Source: Liolophura sinensis
Taxonomy: Eukaryota; Mollusca; Polyplacophora; Chitonida; Chitonidae
Assembly (NCBI RefSeq): GCF_032854445.1
Contig: NC_088296.1
Location: 15,489,485-15,553,484, forward strand
DNA length: 64,000 bases
Direction of reading: 5' to 3'
Below the pieces are notes generated by a model. The model searched no databases. It worked only from the letters and a program-made list of their open reading frames with translations, and was not told where the DNA came from. Made by a program: the position numbers and the translations under genes. Shown one piece after another: positions 32,407 through 44,341 of this stretch; positions within the stretch are counted from its first letter, which is position 1; each line of letters begins with the position of its first letter.

Positions 32407-33255
32407 GTGTTATATATCACTGTCTAAAGTGATCTCACCTCAGCAGACAAACCTTATGTGACCAGGTGGCCAAAATGATTGTGTAGAGTTATCTCCCCTT
32501 TTTAGCTCACTTTGCGTGGAAGATAGAGATGCTGAAGTGGCATAGCTCAGCGATGCAGATTGCTGTTTGAAGGTTTGAGGTTTTGTTATTTTCTTAATGT
32601 TTCCAGTTTTTCTAGCTCTAAACACCATTGTGGTATTTGAAAGGAACTGTTAATAGTGCGAGCTATTATCGGATTGCATTGACAAAGTGTAGTGAGAGAA
32701 AGCGATAATGTAGTTCGGACCTTGATCGCTGCTGTAGAAGTGTTGTAAAAAGCGGGAAATTTTGTAAGAAATGCGTAGATCAAAAAATGGGTGTAACTGT
32801 ATATATTAGCATGAGCTGAACACGTTATAGTATATTACTGACAAGGAAATATTTGTTAAATTTACAGCTGGTCTAGACCTGCTGGGGTGGGGGGGAATGT
32901 TCTAACATGCTATTGTTGCTGTGGCTGTAGGGAATCTGCACGCTGCCAGTAGTCAACACACTGTATTTGCTTTATTGTAATAGGGTAATAGTGAATTAAA
33001 CCTTTCTTGATTTGGTGACTTTAATGCTATTGCCGGTTGTACTAGTTTTGCTGTAAACAGGGAACTAGTCGTATATAGTTTTATGTAATTTTACTTAGTA
33101 CACTGTGAAAAACCGTTACACTGTAAAAATGTGTGACACTGAGATGTCACGAAGATGACATTTTTGTTCTCTAATAGCTGTAACCAGCATTGTTCTGCTT
33201 GCCTTTGATGCTTTGATTAGTCTACAAGATGAGCAGTGAGGTAAGTTTGCTAGAG
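32407..33255. other. Intergenic stretch, no gene recognised
   Basis: Short frames only. No domain or repeat identity seen. Confidence 0.45.
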
Positions 33256-33512
33256 GGGCCTCCGTGGCTCAGTTGGTTAGCGCGCTAGCGCATCCTTATG
33301 GCCCAGGAGCCTCTCACCAATGCGGTCGCTGTGAGTTCAAGTCCAGCTCATGCTGGCTTCCTCTCCGGCCGTACGTGGGAAGGTCTGGCAACAACCTGCG
33401 GATGGTCATGGGTTTCCCCCGGCTTCCACCCACCATACTGCTGGCCGCCGTCGTAGAAGTGAAATATTCTTGAGTACGGCGTAAAACACCAAATAAATAA
33501 ATAAATAAATAC
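33256..33512 (+). mobile_element. SINE-1, full length, best reference copy
   Basis: Starts GGGGCCTCCGTGGCTCAGTT (A-box-like), continues with GAGTTCAAGTCCAGC (B-box-like) and ends GAGTACGGCGTAAAACACCAA with an (AAAT)n tail. It is a tRNA-derived, Pol III type retroposon by structure. Confidence 0.9.
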
Positions 33513-34465
33513 GTTTGCTAGTATTTGATGATTATTTCCAATTAAGAGACTAAATGTAAAATTCAATATATTGCATAATGATGCATTTATGGTTAACATG
33601 TGTACATGTTCATTTCTCCGAGCCAAGAGTATGTATACTCAAAAGGATTTCGCTGTAATTCAGATGTGTGTGTAGTGTTCGTGAGATACTGGTGTAGTAT
33701 AGCATTTGGATAGTGCAGATAGTTAAACTGTTGTTGAACCCTCGATGTTTCAGTGAGGACCCCTGTGTCTTAGTGAACCCCGTTCGGTTAGAAAGTTTGG
33801 AAGTTATGGGTCACCATATTGATCCATGTATATAGTGTTGGTTATTACCTAATGTAGATTACAGTTAGTTTTGATGGGTATTTAGTTGTTCTCATTATTG
33901 ACAGAGTACCATATGCGTTTCATTTCATTAATGGTTTGCAGCAGTGTATCTGCAAATATTTTCTTTTGGTAGTAATTTTTTTACCTGATATAAATGTAAT
34001 TTTGGAGTTAATAGTTATTTCATTAAAAGCTGATACTGCAGGGCAGCACTAAAGTGCAGGGTTTAATGATATTTTGAGATGTGACACCAGTAAACTCGTG
34101 GCAGTGAGGTTATACGTGAATTAAGTTTCTGATAGTCCTTGTCATTCGTTCTACAGTATACAAAAATACTGCGCAATAATGTATGTGAATGGGTTTTTTT
34201 TTTCCGTAACCACTGTGTTGTACTCAGGTGATTGACTTAGTGTGATCAATTGCTTTTAGTAGCTCCCGATAAAGTTGTATTGATACATTGCGTATACTGA
34301 TAGATACTGAGTTCTAGGTGCAGTGTTTTTGCAGAGATCTAATTAAATTGTTCTGTCACTATACAGGCTCCACCCCTGGTCACTTTCCCATATTTCACTG
34401 CCACTGAATAAACTTGACCATGTACAGCAGCCATGATGATGTTTTTATTATTTGGTAAAAATTTC
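33513..34465. other. Intergenic stretch, no gene recognised
   Basis: No open frame with recognisable features and no repeat that recurs in the window. Confidence 0.45.
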
Positions 34466-34755
34466 TTGTGTTGTTCATTTGCTTAATAACGCTCTCTTGT
34501 CGGTCTTGTCAAGCTGTTGTATGTTTCATGTATTATTTTTTTTTTTTGCTTAATCAACAATGTAACGCTCTCTTGTCGGTCTTGTCAATCCGTTGCATGT
34601 TTCATCTATTGTTCATTTGCTTAATCAACAATGTAACGCTCTCTTGTCGGTCTTGTCAATCCGTTGTATGTTTCATCTATTGTTCATTTGCTTAATCAAA
34701 AATGTAACGCTCTCTTGTCGGTATTGTCAATCCGTTGTATGTTACATCTATATGT
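34466..34755. repeat. 71-bp tandem repeat, four copies
   Basis: AACGCTCTCTTGTCGGTCTT starts at 34488, 34564, 34635 and 34706. The first unit has a longer T-run (period 76). Open frames across it are artefacts of the repeat. Confidence 0.93.
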
Positions 34756-35029
34756 TGAAATGAACAACTTAGCCCCCTCTTTAAATACTTGCTTCTGTCG
34801 CCAGTTGATCATTATTCTTGATAACGACATTAATACCGATATCGAAACGTCGCGCACTGAATAAACAGAAGTTGTGATCCATACATGTGCTATGTTATCC
34901 AACTCAACTTCTAAATGCCATTGAAAGAAGTGATACAGCACTGGCTGGGGGTGGGACAAGAAGCCGGATTTTACCGGATGCGTGTGACTATTTGCCATCC
35001 ATCGGGCAGTCGGACACAGACCCCCATTA

Positions 35030-35440
35030 CAACTTCCGTTTTTCGGTAGGGACGATTGTAGTTCTGTGAGTTTTAGGGTATAAAGTCTTTTTTTGCTCCC
35101 AGGCGTCCATTTTTGGTGCACAGGTGCATGCTTGGTATTAAAATGCTGGAAACTGTCTAAACTTTGAGGAGGTATGAGCTTTATTGATGAAAGTTTGAAA
35201 TTCTGGGTGAGAGGACACAAGGTGTGAGGTAGTGATGAGGCTGCGAGTGACGTCCCCTTTGCGTTGCTTGGCACGCCTCATAGCTGCCGGCATGGAAAGG
35301 TCCAGATTTTGACGGTCAACCTATGTCAAGATTTTTATGGCTTCTTTCTCACAGGCTGGGCCAGGTATTGCACCAAAGCTTATTAGCCACGGAATGTTTG
35401 GGACTGAGCTACAGCGCTAGACGTTAACATTGTCGCTTAT
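35030..35440 (-). repeat. DR-5 dispersed repeat, inverted copy
   Basis: The reverse complement of the 30.7-kb copy, including CTAAACTTTGAGGAGGTATG and TCCAGATTTTGACGGTCAAC. A 192-codon minus-strand frame at 34696-35274 lies across this repeat and the 71-bp array and is not credible as a gene. Confidence 0.75.
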
Positions 35441-36544
35441 GGAAAGTTAATGGGGGTCCGCGGCCAGACGTGGGTGAGAGTGGCTCGTGTAATACAGTAT
35501 GTATATGTCGCTGACCCGGTCCATGGGTACAGAGGATCGGGTAATGGCCGCAACCGAATTAGCCAGACCTGGATTCGAGCGTAATTGGTCAGAGAGTAGT
35601 CGACTGTGGAAAGAAAAATGCTTTACCGGTAGTCTAATGAGCCAGCCTAAACTCAACCCCACCCCCATCTAAATCGTTTCCCCCAATAAAAGAAATTATT
35701 ACCGAAATAGAGCATTCGACCTGTGACCAATCCATTGTCAGGATTGTTCATTTTTGTCAAGAAGGTTTACAACACCACAGTCACATGGTGTCTTATGACG
35801 ATGAGAAGTGATTATGTGTGTGTACAGATACTGTGTTTTCTTGTTGAATGGTGAGTCCATACCGCCAAAGTGTTGCCGCCATTGAAGTATCAAGCCGATG
35901 TCGTTTTATAGTATTTTTCAATAATTTACCCAGAAATTATATTTAATTTAGAACTTACTATCTAATATTGTCATACATGAAATTTGTATAACTTTAATAA
36001 GACAAGGTTTTGATATTGTAAAATAAAGTCAGTCCACGTAGTGATAATGTGTAGATATGCCGACCTGCCGGAGTGGTTTCCAACCATATCGTGACTGAGC
36101 GCTTGAGTTTCACACTGGTCAGCCGGATAGTGGTGAGTAGAGGTAGTAAATGGTCAAGTGTTTATGTGTCTGCTGTGTGCACGTCAGAAAAGACTAGTAG
36201 ACTGACATTCTCCTGTGCTCAGCTGCTGTTTTGATCTGATAAAACAAGTACCTTGTATACATACCATAAGAATTGATATTGTAAAATTACACTACTTTCT
36301 ATCTCGATCTGACGGAAGTTAACATTAGACCTTTTAATTTCCCACTCTGTGCCTTGCGTGATGGCTCTAAGTAAATAGCCGTGAGAACCTAACTTTGATC
36401 TTGTGTTCTGTAAACCCCAAAACATCCACAGATCGAACCTGCACGGTCAGTAAACAGGGGGTGTAAAGAGAAGAAGATACATATATATATTGTCTGATAG
36501 GGTATTACCTGTACCTTGTGTCCATGTCTTTGGGAAGTCGATCC
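35441..36544. other. Intergenic stretch, no gene recognised
   Basis: Contains a possible diverged SINE-2 piece at 35760-35900 (CACATGGTGTCTTATGACGA, AAGTATCAAGCCGATG). Otherwise nothing identifiable. Confidence 0.4.
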
Positions 36545-36825
36545 TGAGATGAATGAATGAATGAATGAATATTTGGTGTTCAACCTCGTACTTAGCAATT
36601 TTTGCAGTCATTAAGTGTATGTACATGCACTGCGTCTTCTTGTCAAAGTGCTTCCACTACTGAAGTATCATGCCGAAGACACCAGACATGACACCATAAC
36701 CAGACCAACCAGTCCTGTTTCCTTGCTCTAGCCTCTCAGTGTGAGGCAGCAACAAGTACCATTTTAAGTGTAAACCCGGGTCCTCCCGACTTCGAGGCGG
36801 GAAGCGTCGTTAAGAACTAAGAACA
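36545..36825 (-). mobile_element. SINE-2 copy with (GAAT)n tail
   Basis: (GAAT)n, TCAACCTCGTACTTAGCAAT, AAGTATCATGCCGAAGACAC and TCCTTGCTCTAGCCTCTCAG. Confidence 0.78.
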
Positions 36826-37444
36826 CAGATAAATAACTGAATACAGTGTACTAACTCAGTCCCCACCTGCCATACCATATATGAACTGAACAGTCGTAGA
36901 AAAGGGGACACAACTCCTAAGGCCAGAATACTGGACTGTGTGGCCCAAATACAATGTACACATGCAAATTGAATATGTATAAAGCCACGCCCACTATTCC
37001 ACGATCACATGGCAATGTACGGGGCGTCGTAAAAGCGTGGTCAGAAATGCAAATAAAGGCCCAGTAGTTAGTCCAGGGCTTAAAAAAAGTGTTTTTTGTG
37101 TTAGCGGGTGGTTGGAAACTGAACATTGTATTGACAAAATAATTAAGTAGACAGCTGCAAACTTCTTTTCACTGAGGTCGTGATATATGGTTAGGTCTGG
37201 CGGCCATCTTTACCAAATCAAACACCTTTCTTGTCAGAAATACAAAAACGTGTAAATTATAACTATACTGGATTTTCTTTCATATCTTTTCTTATGATAC
37301 TTTAGAGTCAATTCACAGAAATTTTTTCTCTCAGTTTATATAATGTTAAGGTCAATAAAACGCTGAAGCGATATGAACACCACCAAAGCCGCCTTTGCGT
37401 TTTTGAGTAACCCAGCATTCTGAATATGTGTACACCAGTGATCA

Positions 37445-37775
37445 ATAAATTGTAATTAACATTATTGTCTTTTTCTGCTTAAGCCATGGTGTTAGGGGAT
37501 GTGTAATTTGCTACTATTTAAGCATTTACAGGAACAATTAGAATAAAATCCTAACTTTGGTAAACTGACACGAGGCCGGATTTCACCGGCTTAGTTGTGA
37601 CCGTTTACCAACAATCACACTGTCGTCGCTGCTTTGGTGTTACTCTCTATGCAGTACGTCTTATTTATACTGTATTAAACTGGCACGAGGCCGGATTTCA
37701 ACAGTCAGGCCCAATACGTGTGTACATTTAGTCGCTCTCTTCACACAGTCGTCGCTGCACTTGTTTTACTTCCCA
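37445..37775 (-). repeat. DR-2 copy with a duplicated end
   Basis: The reverse complement of DR-2. The end segment, read on the plus strand as ACGAGGCCGGATTTCA to the GTCGTCGCTGC motif, occurs twice (37571-37640 and 37685-37760), so one terminus is duplicated in tandem. Confidence 0.75.
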
Positions 37776-38163
37776 TACACTGCGTTTTTAATTATATTTT
37801 ATACATTAAATATCATTAAAAATATAAAAAAAGTGCAAAAATTGACCACCAAAACTAACCATGGGGGTACTAAGCTGTAGTTAATGCTGCGGATTTTCTT
37901 CACTGAATAATGTATGGGGTTTTTTTTAACACAGATATCTTGTCAAGGAAGTTATTATTCATATCGTGTATTTATTTTGAAGAAATAACAGTGCAAGAAT
38001 TCCTTCAAAATTAGAAAAACTCAATTCCATATCACTGACGTGGTGTATTGTTAACGTGGTTCGTGTAATCCCTAGTTAAACAGAAGCTCTTAACTGCGTG
38101 TAGCTAGTAATTACAGATAATTTGAAGCTTGCGTCATCTTATTTTCCCTTCAAATTTGATTCA

Positions 38164-38245
38164 TTATTATTTATTTGATTGGAGCTTTACGTCCACCTGA
38201 AGGATATTTCACTAATACGACGGCGGCCAGCATTATGGTGGGTGA
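38164..38245 (-). mobile_element. SINE-1 3' end fused to a minisatellite
   Basis: TTTATTTGATTGGAGCTTTACG through CGACGGCGGCCAGCATTATG, then directly into the 18-bp array. Confidence 0.75.
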
Positions 38246-38636
38246 ATGGTGGTCAGACTCCAGGTGATGGTCTGACTCCGGGTGATGGTCAGACTCCAGG
38301 TGATGGTCAGACTCCAGGTGATGGTCTGACTCCGGGTGATGGTCAGATACCGGGTGATGGTCTGGCTCCGGGTGATGGTCTGACTCCGGGTGATGGTCAG
38401 ACTCCAGGTGATGGTCAGACTCCAGGTGATGGTCTGACTCCGGGTGATGGTCAGATTCCGGGTGATGGTCAGATTCCGGGTGATGGTCTGACTCCGGGTG
38501 ATGGTCTGACTCCGGGTGATGGTCAGACTCCAGGTGATGGTCAGATTCCGGGTGATGGTCAGGTTCCGGGTGATGGTCTGACTCCGGGTGATGGTCAGAT
38601 TCCAGGTGATGCTAAGGACTCTAGGTGATGGTAAGA
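38246..38636. repeat. 18-bp minisatellite, about 21 copies
   Basis: Units GGTGATGGTCAGACTCCA and variants (CTGACTCCG, CAGATTCCG). The period is a multiple of three, so one plus-strand frame (38179-38628) stays open and would read as (GDGQTP)n or (GDGLTP)n. There is no signal, splice or start evidence for translation; the ATG is in SINE sequence. Confidence 0.93.
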
Positions 38637-38689
38637 TTCAGGTCTAACAGACTTCGCTAAACAGCAATGAATTAATGAATTTATTTATT

Positions 38690-38875
38690 TCAGTTAGATG
38701 ATCAATGTTGTTAAATGCCATACGCCAAATTTTTTCACTTACACGATGACGGCCAGTTTTATGGGTAGATGAAACCAGTGCTAGGGGTAAAACCATCGAC
38801 TTTTGGCACGTTACTGTCAAGCTAACTCTGATGTGACGTACATTTTCGCACGCCGTGTATTTGTAGAAGATAAGA
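38690..38875 (-). mobile_element. SINE-3-like fragment
   Basis: TGTTAAATGCCATACGCC and GACGGCCAGTTTTATGGGTAG resemble segments at 43.4 and 51.4 kb. The class is tentative. Confidence 0.45.
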
Positions 38876-39074
38876 GGTCTTCAACGAACATTACGCTGTG
38901 TTACGGCCACTGGACCTGTCGTCAACATCAGCATGCAGCATACAGTGACTGAATTAAAAAACAAGACAGCATAAACTTTTAGTGCGCTTTAAGTTTGATG
39001 TATCCTTTACAGTGTTATTGTATATTAAATGTGATGACAATACAATCATTTGAAGAAATCTAGCCAAACGACGT

Positions 39075-39205
39075 CTAATAAAATGTAATTAACATCAATG
39101 CATTTTTGTTACTTAAGTCTTCTTAAGCCATGGCGCCAGAGGTTGTGTAATTTGCTTTCATTTAAGCATTTACACGAACAGTAAGAATAAAATCCTTTGA
39201 TCTGC
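39075..39205 (-). repeat. DR-2 fragment
   Basis: The reverse complement of the DR-2 central part: TGTAATTAACATCAATGCAT, TAAGCCATGGCGCCAGAGG and GAACAGTAAGAATAAAATCC. Confidence 0.78.
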
Positions 39206-40470
39206 GCAAACGGCCACATGAGAATGGTAAATCACTTCTTTTTTTACATCACTGCACTCGTTAGAGAGCTCAAGCCCCAAGCCACTCAGGTGGTGTGTTC
39301 GAATCCAGACCATGTTTGCTCGTATTTTGTGCCAAATACACGTTGAAATAAGGCCGTTTTCAATAGTGGGAAGGGCACATTTACATGGGTCATTTACTTG
39401 TTACATATATAATCCTGAAAACAGCACAAAATACCTGTTCAAATAAATAAATAAATCCGTAGAAAACCAGACCAGGTGTGTGTGTGTGGTTGGGGGGGGG
39501 GGGGGGTGAATGGCTGTTACTTTTTTGGCGGAGTTAAAAATTTTAGCGCTAAATGGCAGTGCTGAAAGGAACTTTTTGCGTCGGCGCATGTACATTAATA
39601 ATTACCGACCCACGAAGTGAATCTATACAATAGGAGGATTAAACCTGTTTGTAAAACAAATATATGCTGTGTAAACAGGGAATATCCCAACTTTTATGTG
39701 ATAAGGGATTAATGTTTGAATTCCAAGAAAATAAATAGTAATTAAATAAGGATATAACTTTGTGTTACGCTTTTTAAATTCAGTGTTTGAGCAATTCTCC
39801 TGAGAAATTACCTGTACCGATATTCCTTTCGTGCAAAGGTAAACCTACCTGTAATTGAAGCATTATGGACAGGTGCGACGGTTTTTTTTCATTATTATTA
39901 AATTAAGCACGGACGACGTCATTCAATAGTACCGTTGTTAGTTTATTGATGCGGGTTGATATAAGTACAAAATCCTAACGGGAGCGGGTTTCAACAAACC
40001 GTTATTGATGTCCACGGAGTTTAATGTGTACTCATAGTCAATAAAACCCCTTTTTCTAACATGAATGCAGATCTTGGCAGAACCAACTTGGGCTGAATGG
40101 GACTGTGAAGGGTGGAGCACGGTACACTGTAGAGAAGAGTCAGGCCAGCTCACCCTTGCATATACCCAGTAATCTATGCAGAACACGACGTTATATATTC
40201 ACCAGGTTTATATCCACGTTAAAGCTCTTCAGACGTCTCTTCGAGGTTTTTACCTGGCGCAGTGATTGACGGACGTGAACTGCGTTGACGGACGTAACAG
40301 GTGGTAAGTATATTGAGCAATTTATGGAGGTTATATACCAGAATCCTATTGCTGTATAAGAGAGATTAAACATAACACAGATGTCTCCAGAAGACATCTT
40401 CTCCGAAGCCCTAAGGATTTATTGTCATGTGCATAATCATAGTGGATGGGTCATGGGTTTCCCCCCGGGA
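39206..40470. other. Intergenic stretch, no gene recognised
   Basis: Holds a (GT)n/(G)n run at 39476-39507 and otherwise only short frames. Confidence 0.45.
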
Positions 40471-40477
40471 AATGTTC

Positions 40478-40686
40478 TCATTAATGTGGTCACTGTGAGT
40501 TCTAGTCCAGCTCATGCTGGCTTCCTTTCCGGTCGTATGTGGGAAGGTCTTCCAGCAAACAGCGAATGGTTTTTCAGCAACCTGCGGATGGTCATCCATT
40601 TCCCCAACCATAATGCTGGCCGCTTTTGTATAAGTGAAATTTTCTTGAGTACATCGTATAACATCAATCAAATAAATAAATAAATC
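40478..40686 (+). mobile_element. SINE-1 copy, head missing, internal duplication
   Basis: From GTGAGTTCTAGTCCAGCTC to the AAATAAAT tail. The CAGCAAnCnGCGnATGGT segment occurs twice near 40552-40594. Confidence 0.75.
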
Positions 40687-41029
40687 AAGCAGAGTGGTCG
40701 GATATATTTGTTGATGCAGTTAGTGTTTTGTGTCATTCTTAAGGGGTTAGGGTGCTTCTATACATGTTACAGCGGTCGTATCTAAACATGGACGAAACCT
40801 TGTTGCCCGGGGTTAAGTACCTGACAACTCAGGGTTTATGAAAGAGAACAATAAAAACACGAGTCACCTTTGTCGAAACACCAAGGACCCTTCTCCCCCT
40901 AGGACTAACTTTCTTGAGATTTAGTCCACGTGTACGATGTGTGATCGATATTCGATAATAACATAGCACAGTGTACTTTACCTACCATCATAAGGAGCCC
41001 TTATTCTGAATGAACACGCCTTTTGAATG

Positions 41030-41312
41030 AGATCCAGAGTCTATCCTGGGTCGGGTCACACCTAAGACCCTACAAAAAAAGGACAGAAAAGATAGTTTGA
41101 CCAGTATCAGTATAATTTCTCGGGCGGGGTGCCTTACTTGCCTTCGGTAAGTCGTCTCAGTGAAGCAGCACTAGATAAAAGAGCGGTGGAAATCCGTTCT
41201 GCAGCAAGGAAGCACATTACATACTCTCTAAGGATTCCTTCGTCGTCATATGACTGAAAAATTGTTCAGCACGACGTTAAAGCCCAAGCACTCACTCACT
41301 CACTCACTTACT
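41030..41312 (+). mobile_element. SINE-2 copy
   Basis: The reverse orientation of the 26.3-kb copy. It ends in AACGTCGT-like sequence read as CACGACGTTAAAGCCCAAG plus (CACT)n. Confidence 0.82.
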
Positions 41313-41457
41313 GTTTCGAATGATCAGCTGTCAGGCCTCATTTCAGTATATCTATTTTGTAACCACTATATGTTAAAGGAAAAGGCCTTTAAAGAGCTAA
41401 AGGTGTTTAAAGATTTCAATTCTAAGGTAAGCTGTATGGACCGTACGATCAGGGTTT

Positions 41458-41665
41458 AGGATCTTTGACGTCACAGGAAGATTTTTCCAACTCTATTCAC
41501 GACACTAGAGGTTGGAATAACTCTTTTTACCAATGAGCAAAAGATTACTGAAATAATGTCCCCAAAAATTCCTTCCTTCTGGTCAACATCAGGAAAAAAG
41601 TGTGATTTGACGTCAGAGTTCCTAGATAGCGTCAGCATGGCCCATAAAACGTACCATAGTAAACA
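41458..41665. repeat. Distant copy of the 92-bp unit of ZP-A intron 5
   Basis: TTTGACGTCACAGGAAG and, in the other orientation, TGACGTCAGAGTTCCTAG, plus CACTAGAGGTTGGAAT. It contains two CRE-like palindromes about 150 bp apart. Confidence 0.55.
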
Positions 41666-43380
41666 AATATTTGAATGCCTTTCAACACCATAAATAAAAT
41701 CTGAAAAAAATAAAAAGTATTTTACGCATAGTTTTCGTTTTCTGTACGATGAAACTTACTTCACATTTTAGTTTTCTTTAACCTTAAGCAATTTCGACTA
41801 AATGTTTTTCCATGACTGGTATTTAATGTCAATCTCATGGGGTATTTCCTTTACAAGGCGGCTGTAAGGTTTATGGGTGGAATAAACCAGCTCACCTTGC
41901 CAAGAACCTAACAGATCTCTTGACTTAAAACCGCTATCTAACAAACGAGAGCTGGATTCGAACTTGCGACTTCGATGGTGAGGGTCTTTGTTGAGCTCTC
42001 TGCGCAGTGGCAAGAGAGAGCTTTTATTATATGTTCAAAGTTCGTCCCCACATGCATTACACGAGCAGTGTTTTGTCTACACGTGGTTACTCAGATCCAC
42101 ATTTTGTGCTCGCTAACGATATATGTGTCCCCCACGTTTATGTGGGGTCCCCACATTCTGGGGTCCCAGTATTCCTTTAACTCCAATTAAATCCGTGCAG
42201 TAGGCTTAACTATCCTGGGGTATTGAATACCTGACCTACTTACCTGACAAAGCCTTTCACTGGCGCGTGATAATCCCTTAATCCAGGTCGCTAACACCCA
42301 CTGTGAAACGCCTGCCAAATGGCGGAGTAGTTTTCGTACGAAAATATAAGAGCGACTCTATACCGCTTTCTCTGAGGCGGGGACCCTAATGCTTTAATCG
42401 TCCATCTTGTTCATCAGCATAAGAATTTCCTGTGAAGAGTTACATCATAAGTCCATCCATTTCAAGTCTGAATCACACAATCCTGCATTCTGATTGGCCA
42501 GATCCGGACGCTATGAGAGCTAATCTTGTGAAAAGGGGGTCTTGTTTTTGGACGGGTTAAAGCCTTCTTCTGGAAGCCCTATTGTTTTGTCCCTGACACT
42601 TTTGGCAGAACAAATATCAACCGATTTCAATGAAATTTAAGTAGGTTTTACTTTTTGTGCTCGAAGTACCGGGCTCGAGAGTATATCACGAATAAAACTT
42701 TGTGATCACACAAACAAACAAGTAAGTTGCTGGGAAAACTCCGCAACTCCACAAAATTACTGACATAAAGCTGCATCTGGCTTCACCGCAATGGTATGTA
42801 CTCGAGCACTCGATCTAATATGCCAACAGGCATTCGGGGCACTAACTGTTGGTAATCAGTATGCGCATACATATATTGTTGTGATGCGGTACCATGCTTC
42901 AACGAAAGCTAAGGATATTCATTCGAGTATGTCGCTCTGTACGTATCCGTGTGTCTGTCCGTCTCTCTGTCTGTAACGCTTTGCTTTCCGTGCAATAAAA
43001 AAATTATACACTTTGCATGTAATTTTGGGTGCAAATTCACTTTCTGCAGCCTCATATGTTCGAAAAGCAACAAGAATCGTGGATGTTTTTGTTTTTCCTT
43101 TCTATATACTGATTTCCTTGATTCTGATTGGTCGTTAATTTCCGTATCATAATAGGTTCTATTATTTTCTGATTTGATGGTAAACATTCCGACTTCATTT
43201 TAGATCAAGTTCAAAAAACAAGCTTTCTTCATACAGAAATTTTGCATATTTAGCGCACGATATAAATTATCTTGTTTTCATCATATGTTTGAAATAAGAC
43301 AGTGGGTTCTGTAAAGACGTGTAACGTGCCTTCTGTTCACATAAGACGTAACGTGGATTATAGATGGAACCAGTTGTGAA
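41666..43380. other. Intergenic stretch, no gene recognised
   Basis: A SINE-3-like segment with a B-box-like GAGCTGGATTCGAAC is present at 41810-42005. Nothing else can be named. Confidence 0.4.
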
Positions 43381-43382
43381 CA

Positions 43383-43660
43383 ATTTATTTAGTGATTGTT
43401 GCTTAACACCACACTTAAAACGTTTTCATTTATACGACGGCGAGAAGTTTTAAGGGTGAAGGAATCCGCAGTGTCCGGCTTAAACTACCCACATTTCCCC
43501 GTCTAAAACCTGTTCCCCGTCTAATGCCGATATCCCATCCAAAATCCGGTCCCCGTCCAAGCCCGTTGCCCGTCCAAACCCGGACTTGAGCCCGTACCTC
43601 CTATAGCTTAGTCATTGAAAGGCAAGCGCCTTTAACCACTGGCCTATTGCCCGCCCCCGC
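43383..43660 (-). mobile_element. SINE-3 copy with its own tRNA-like head
   Basis: The tail side has TGCTTAACACCACACTTAAA and ATACGACGGCGAG. The head, on the minus strand, reads TAGGCCAGTGGTTAAAGGCG (A-box-like) and GGGCTCAAGTCCGG (B-box-like), different from the SINE-1 head. The middle holds a degenerate CCCCGTCTAAAACC-type short repeat. Confidence 0.62.
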
Positions 43661-44341
43661 ACTGTACTGTTATGCAATTTTCCTCACATACTTTGAGCGT
43701 TTACACCATGTGTATATAAGTAATTATTATAATCATATACTGTAACTAAGTTATTCCTGGTTAATTAAACTGATACACGCTAGAAGGTGATCAGTGTGTC
43801 CATGATGTTTTCAAGCGTGCACTCCTTCATTTGTTGTGCTAATTCATCTGACGCAAGACTTAATCAGCCTGGAGTATCGGTCAAGACATGACAATCGATG
43901 CACGTTCATCACACCCTTGGAAATAGGGCGAAATTGAACTGCACGAGATTTCAGAAGTACTGATGTACTACGCATTTGTGTAACTACCCATGACCCAGTA
44001 ACATGAAGTGCCCCCACTCAGATGGGAGAACCTTTCCCGCCTAAAGCTTAAACAAAATTCGAACATATATTGTCAGCTCTGTAGTTTATCGTTAAGTTCT
44101 GTACTTGCCATGACACTATGATTGGTTTACGGGCGAAGGAAACTGAACTGAGCCGAAACGAACTACCTACCTTTGGTAAGTGCCTCATAAACCACCTGAC
44201 TTACAGTCGGTGTCGAGATGGTAAGAGGTGGATTCGAGACCGAGGCTTCATTGGTTATGGGAAGATCAGGTAAAAGCGCTTGATGTGCGCGGGGCAGTGT
44301 TGTTTACACGAGCGCAGCTATATATACTTTTAAAAAAAAAT

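Noticed and set aside
33256-33330. tRNA gene suggested by A-box and B-box motifs.
   Set aside because: It is the head of SINE-1, continuous with the SINE body and repeated at many loci; the cloverleaf pairing is incomplete.
34800-34885. ATCGAAACGTCGCGCACTGAATAAA-type motif, considered as a Penelope-like element 3' end or hammerhead ribozyme.
   Set aside because: The GAAAC and AATAAA parts are suggestive, but no CTGATGA core or flanking element sequence is visible, so it cannot be supported.
34696-35274. 192-codon minus-strand open frame, the longest single-exon ORF of the window.
   Set aside because: It runs through the 71-bp tandem array and the DR-5 dispersed repeat, shows no domain, and its parts recur elsewhere as repeat sequence.
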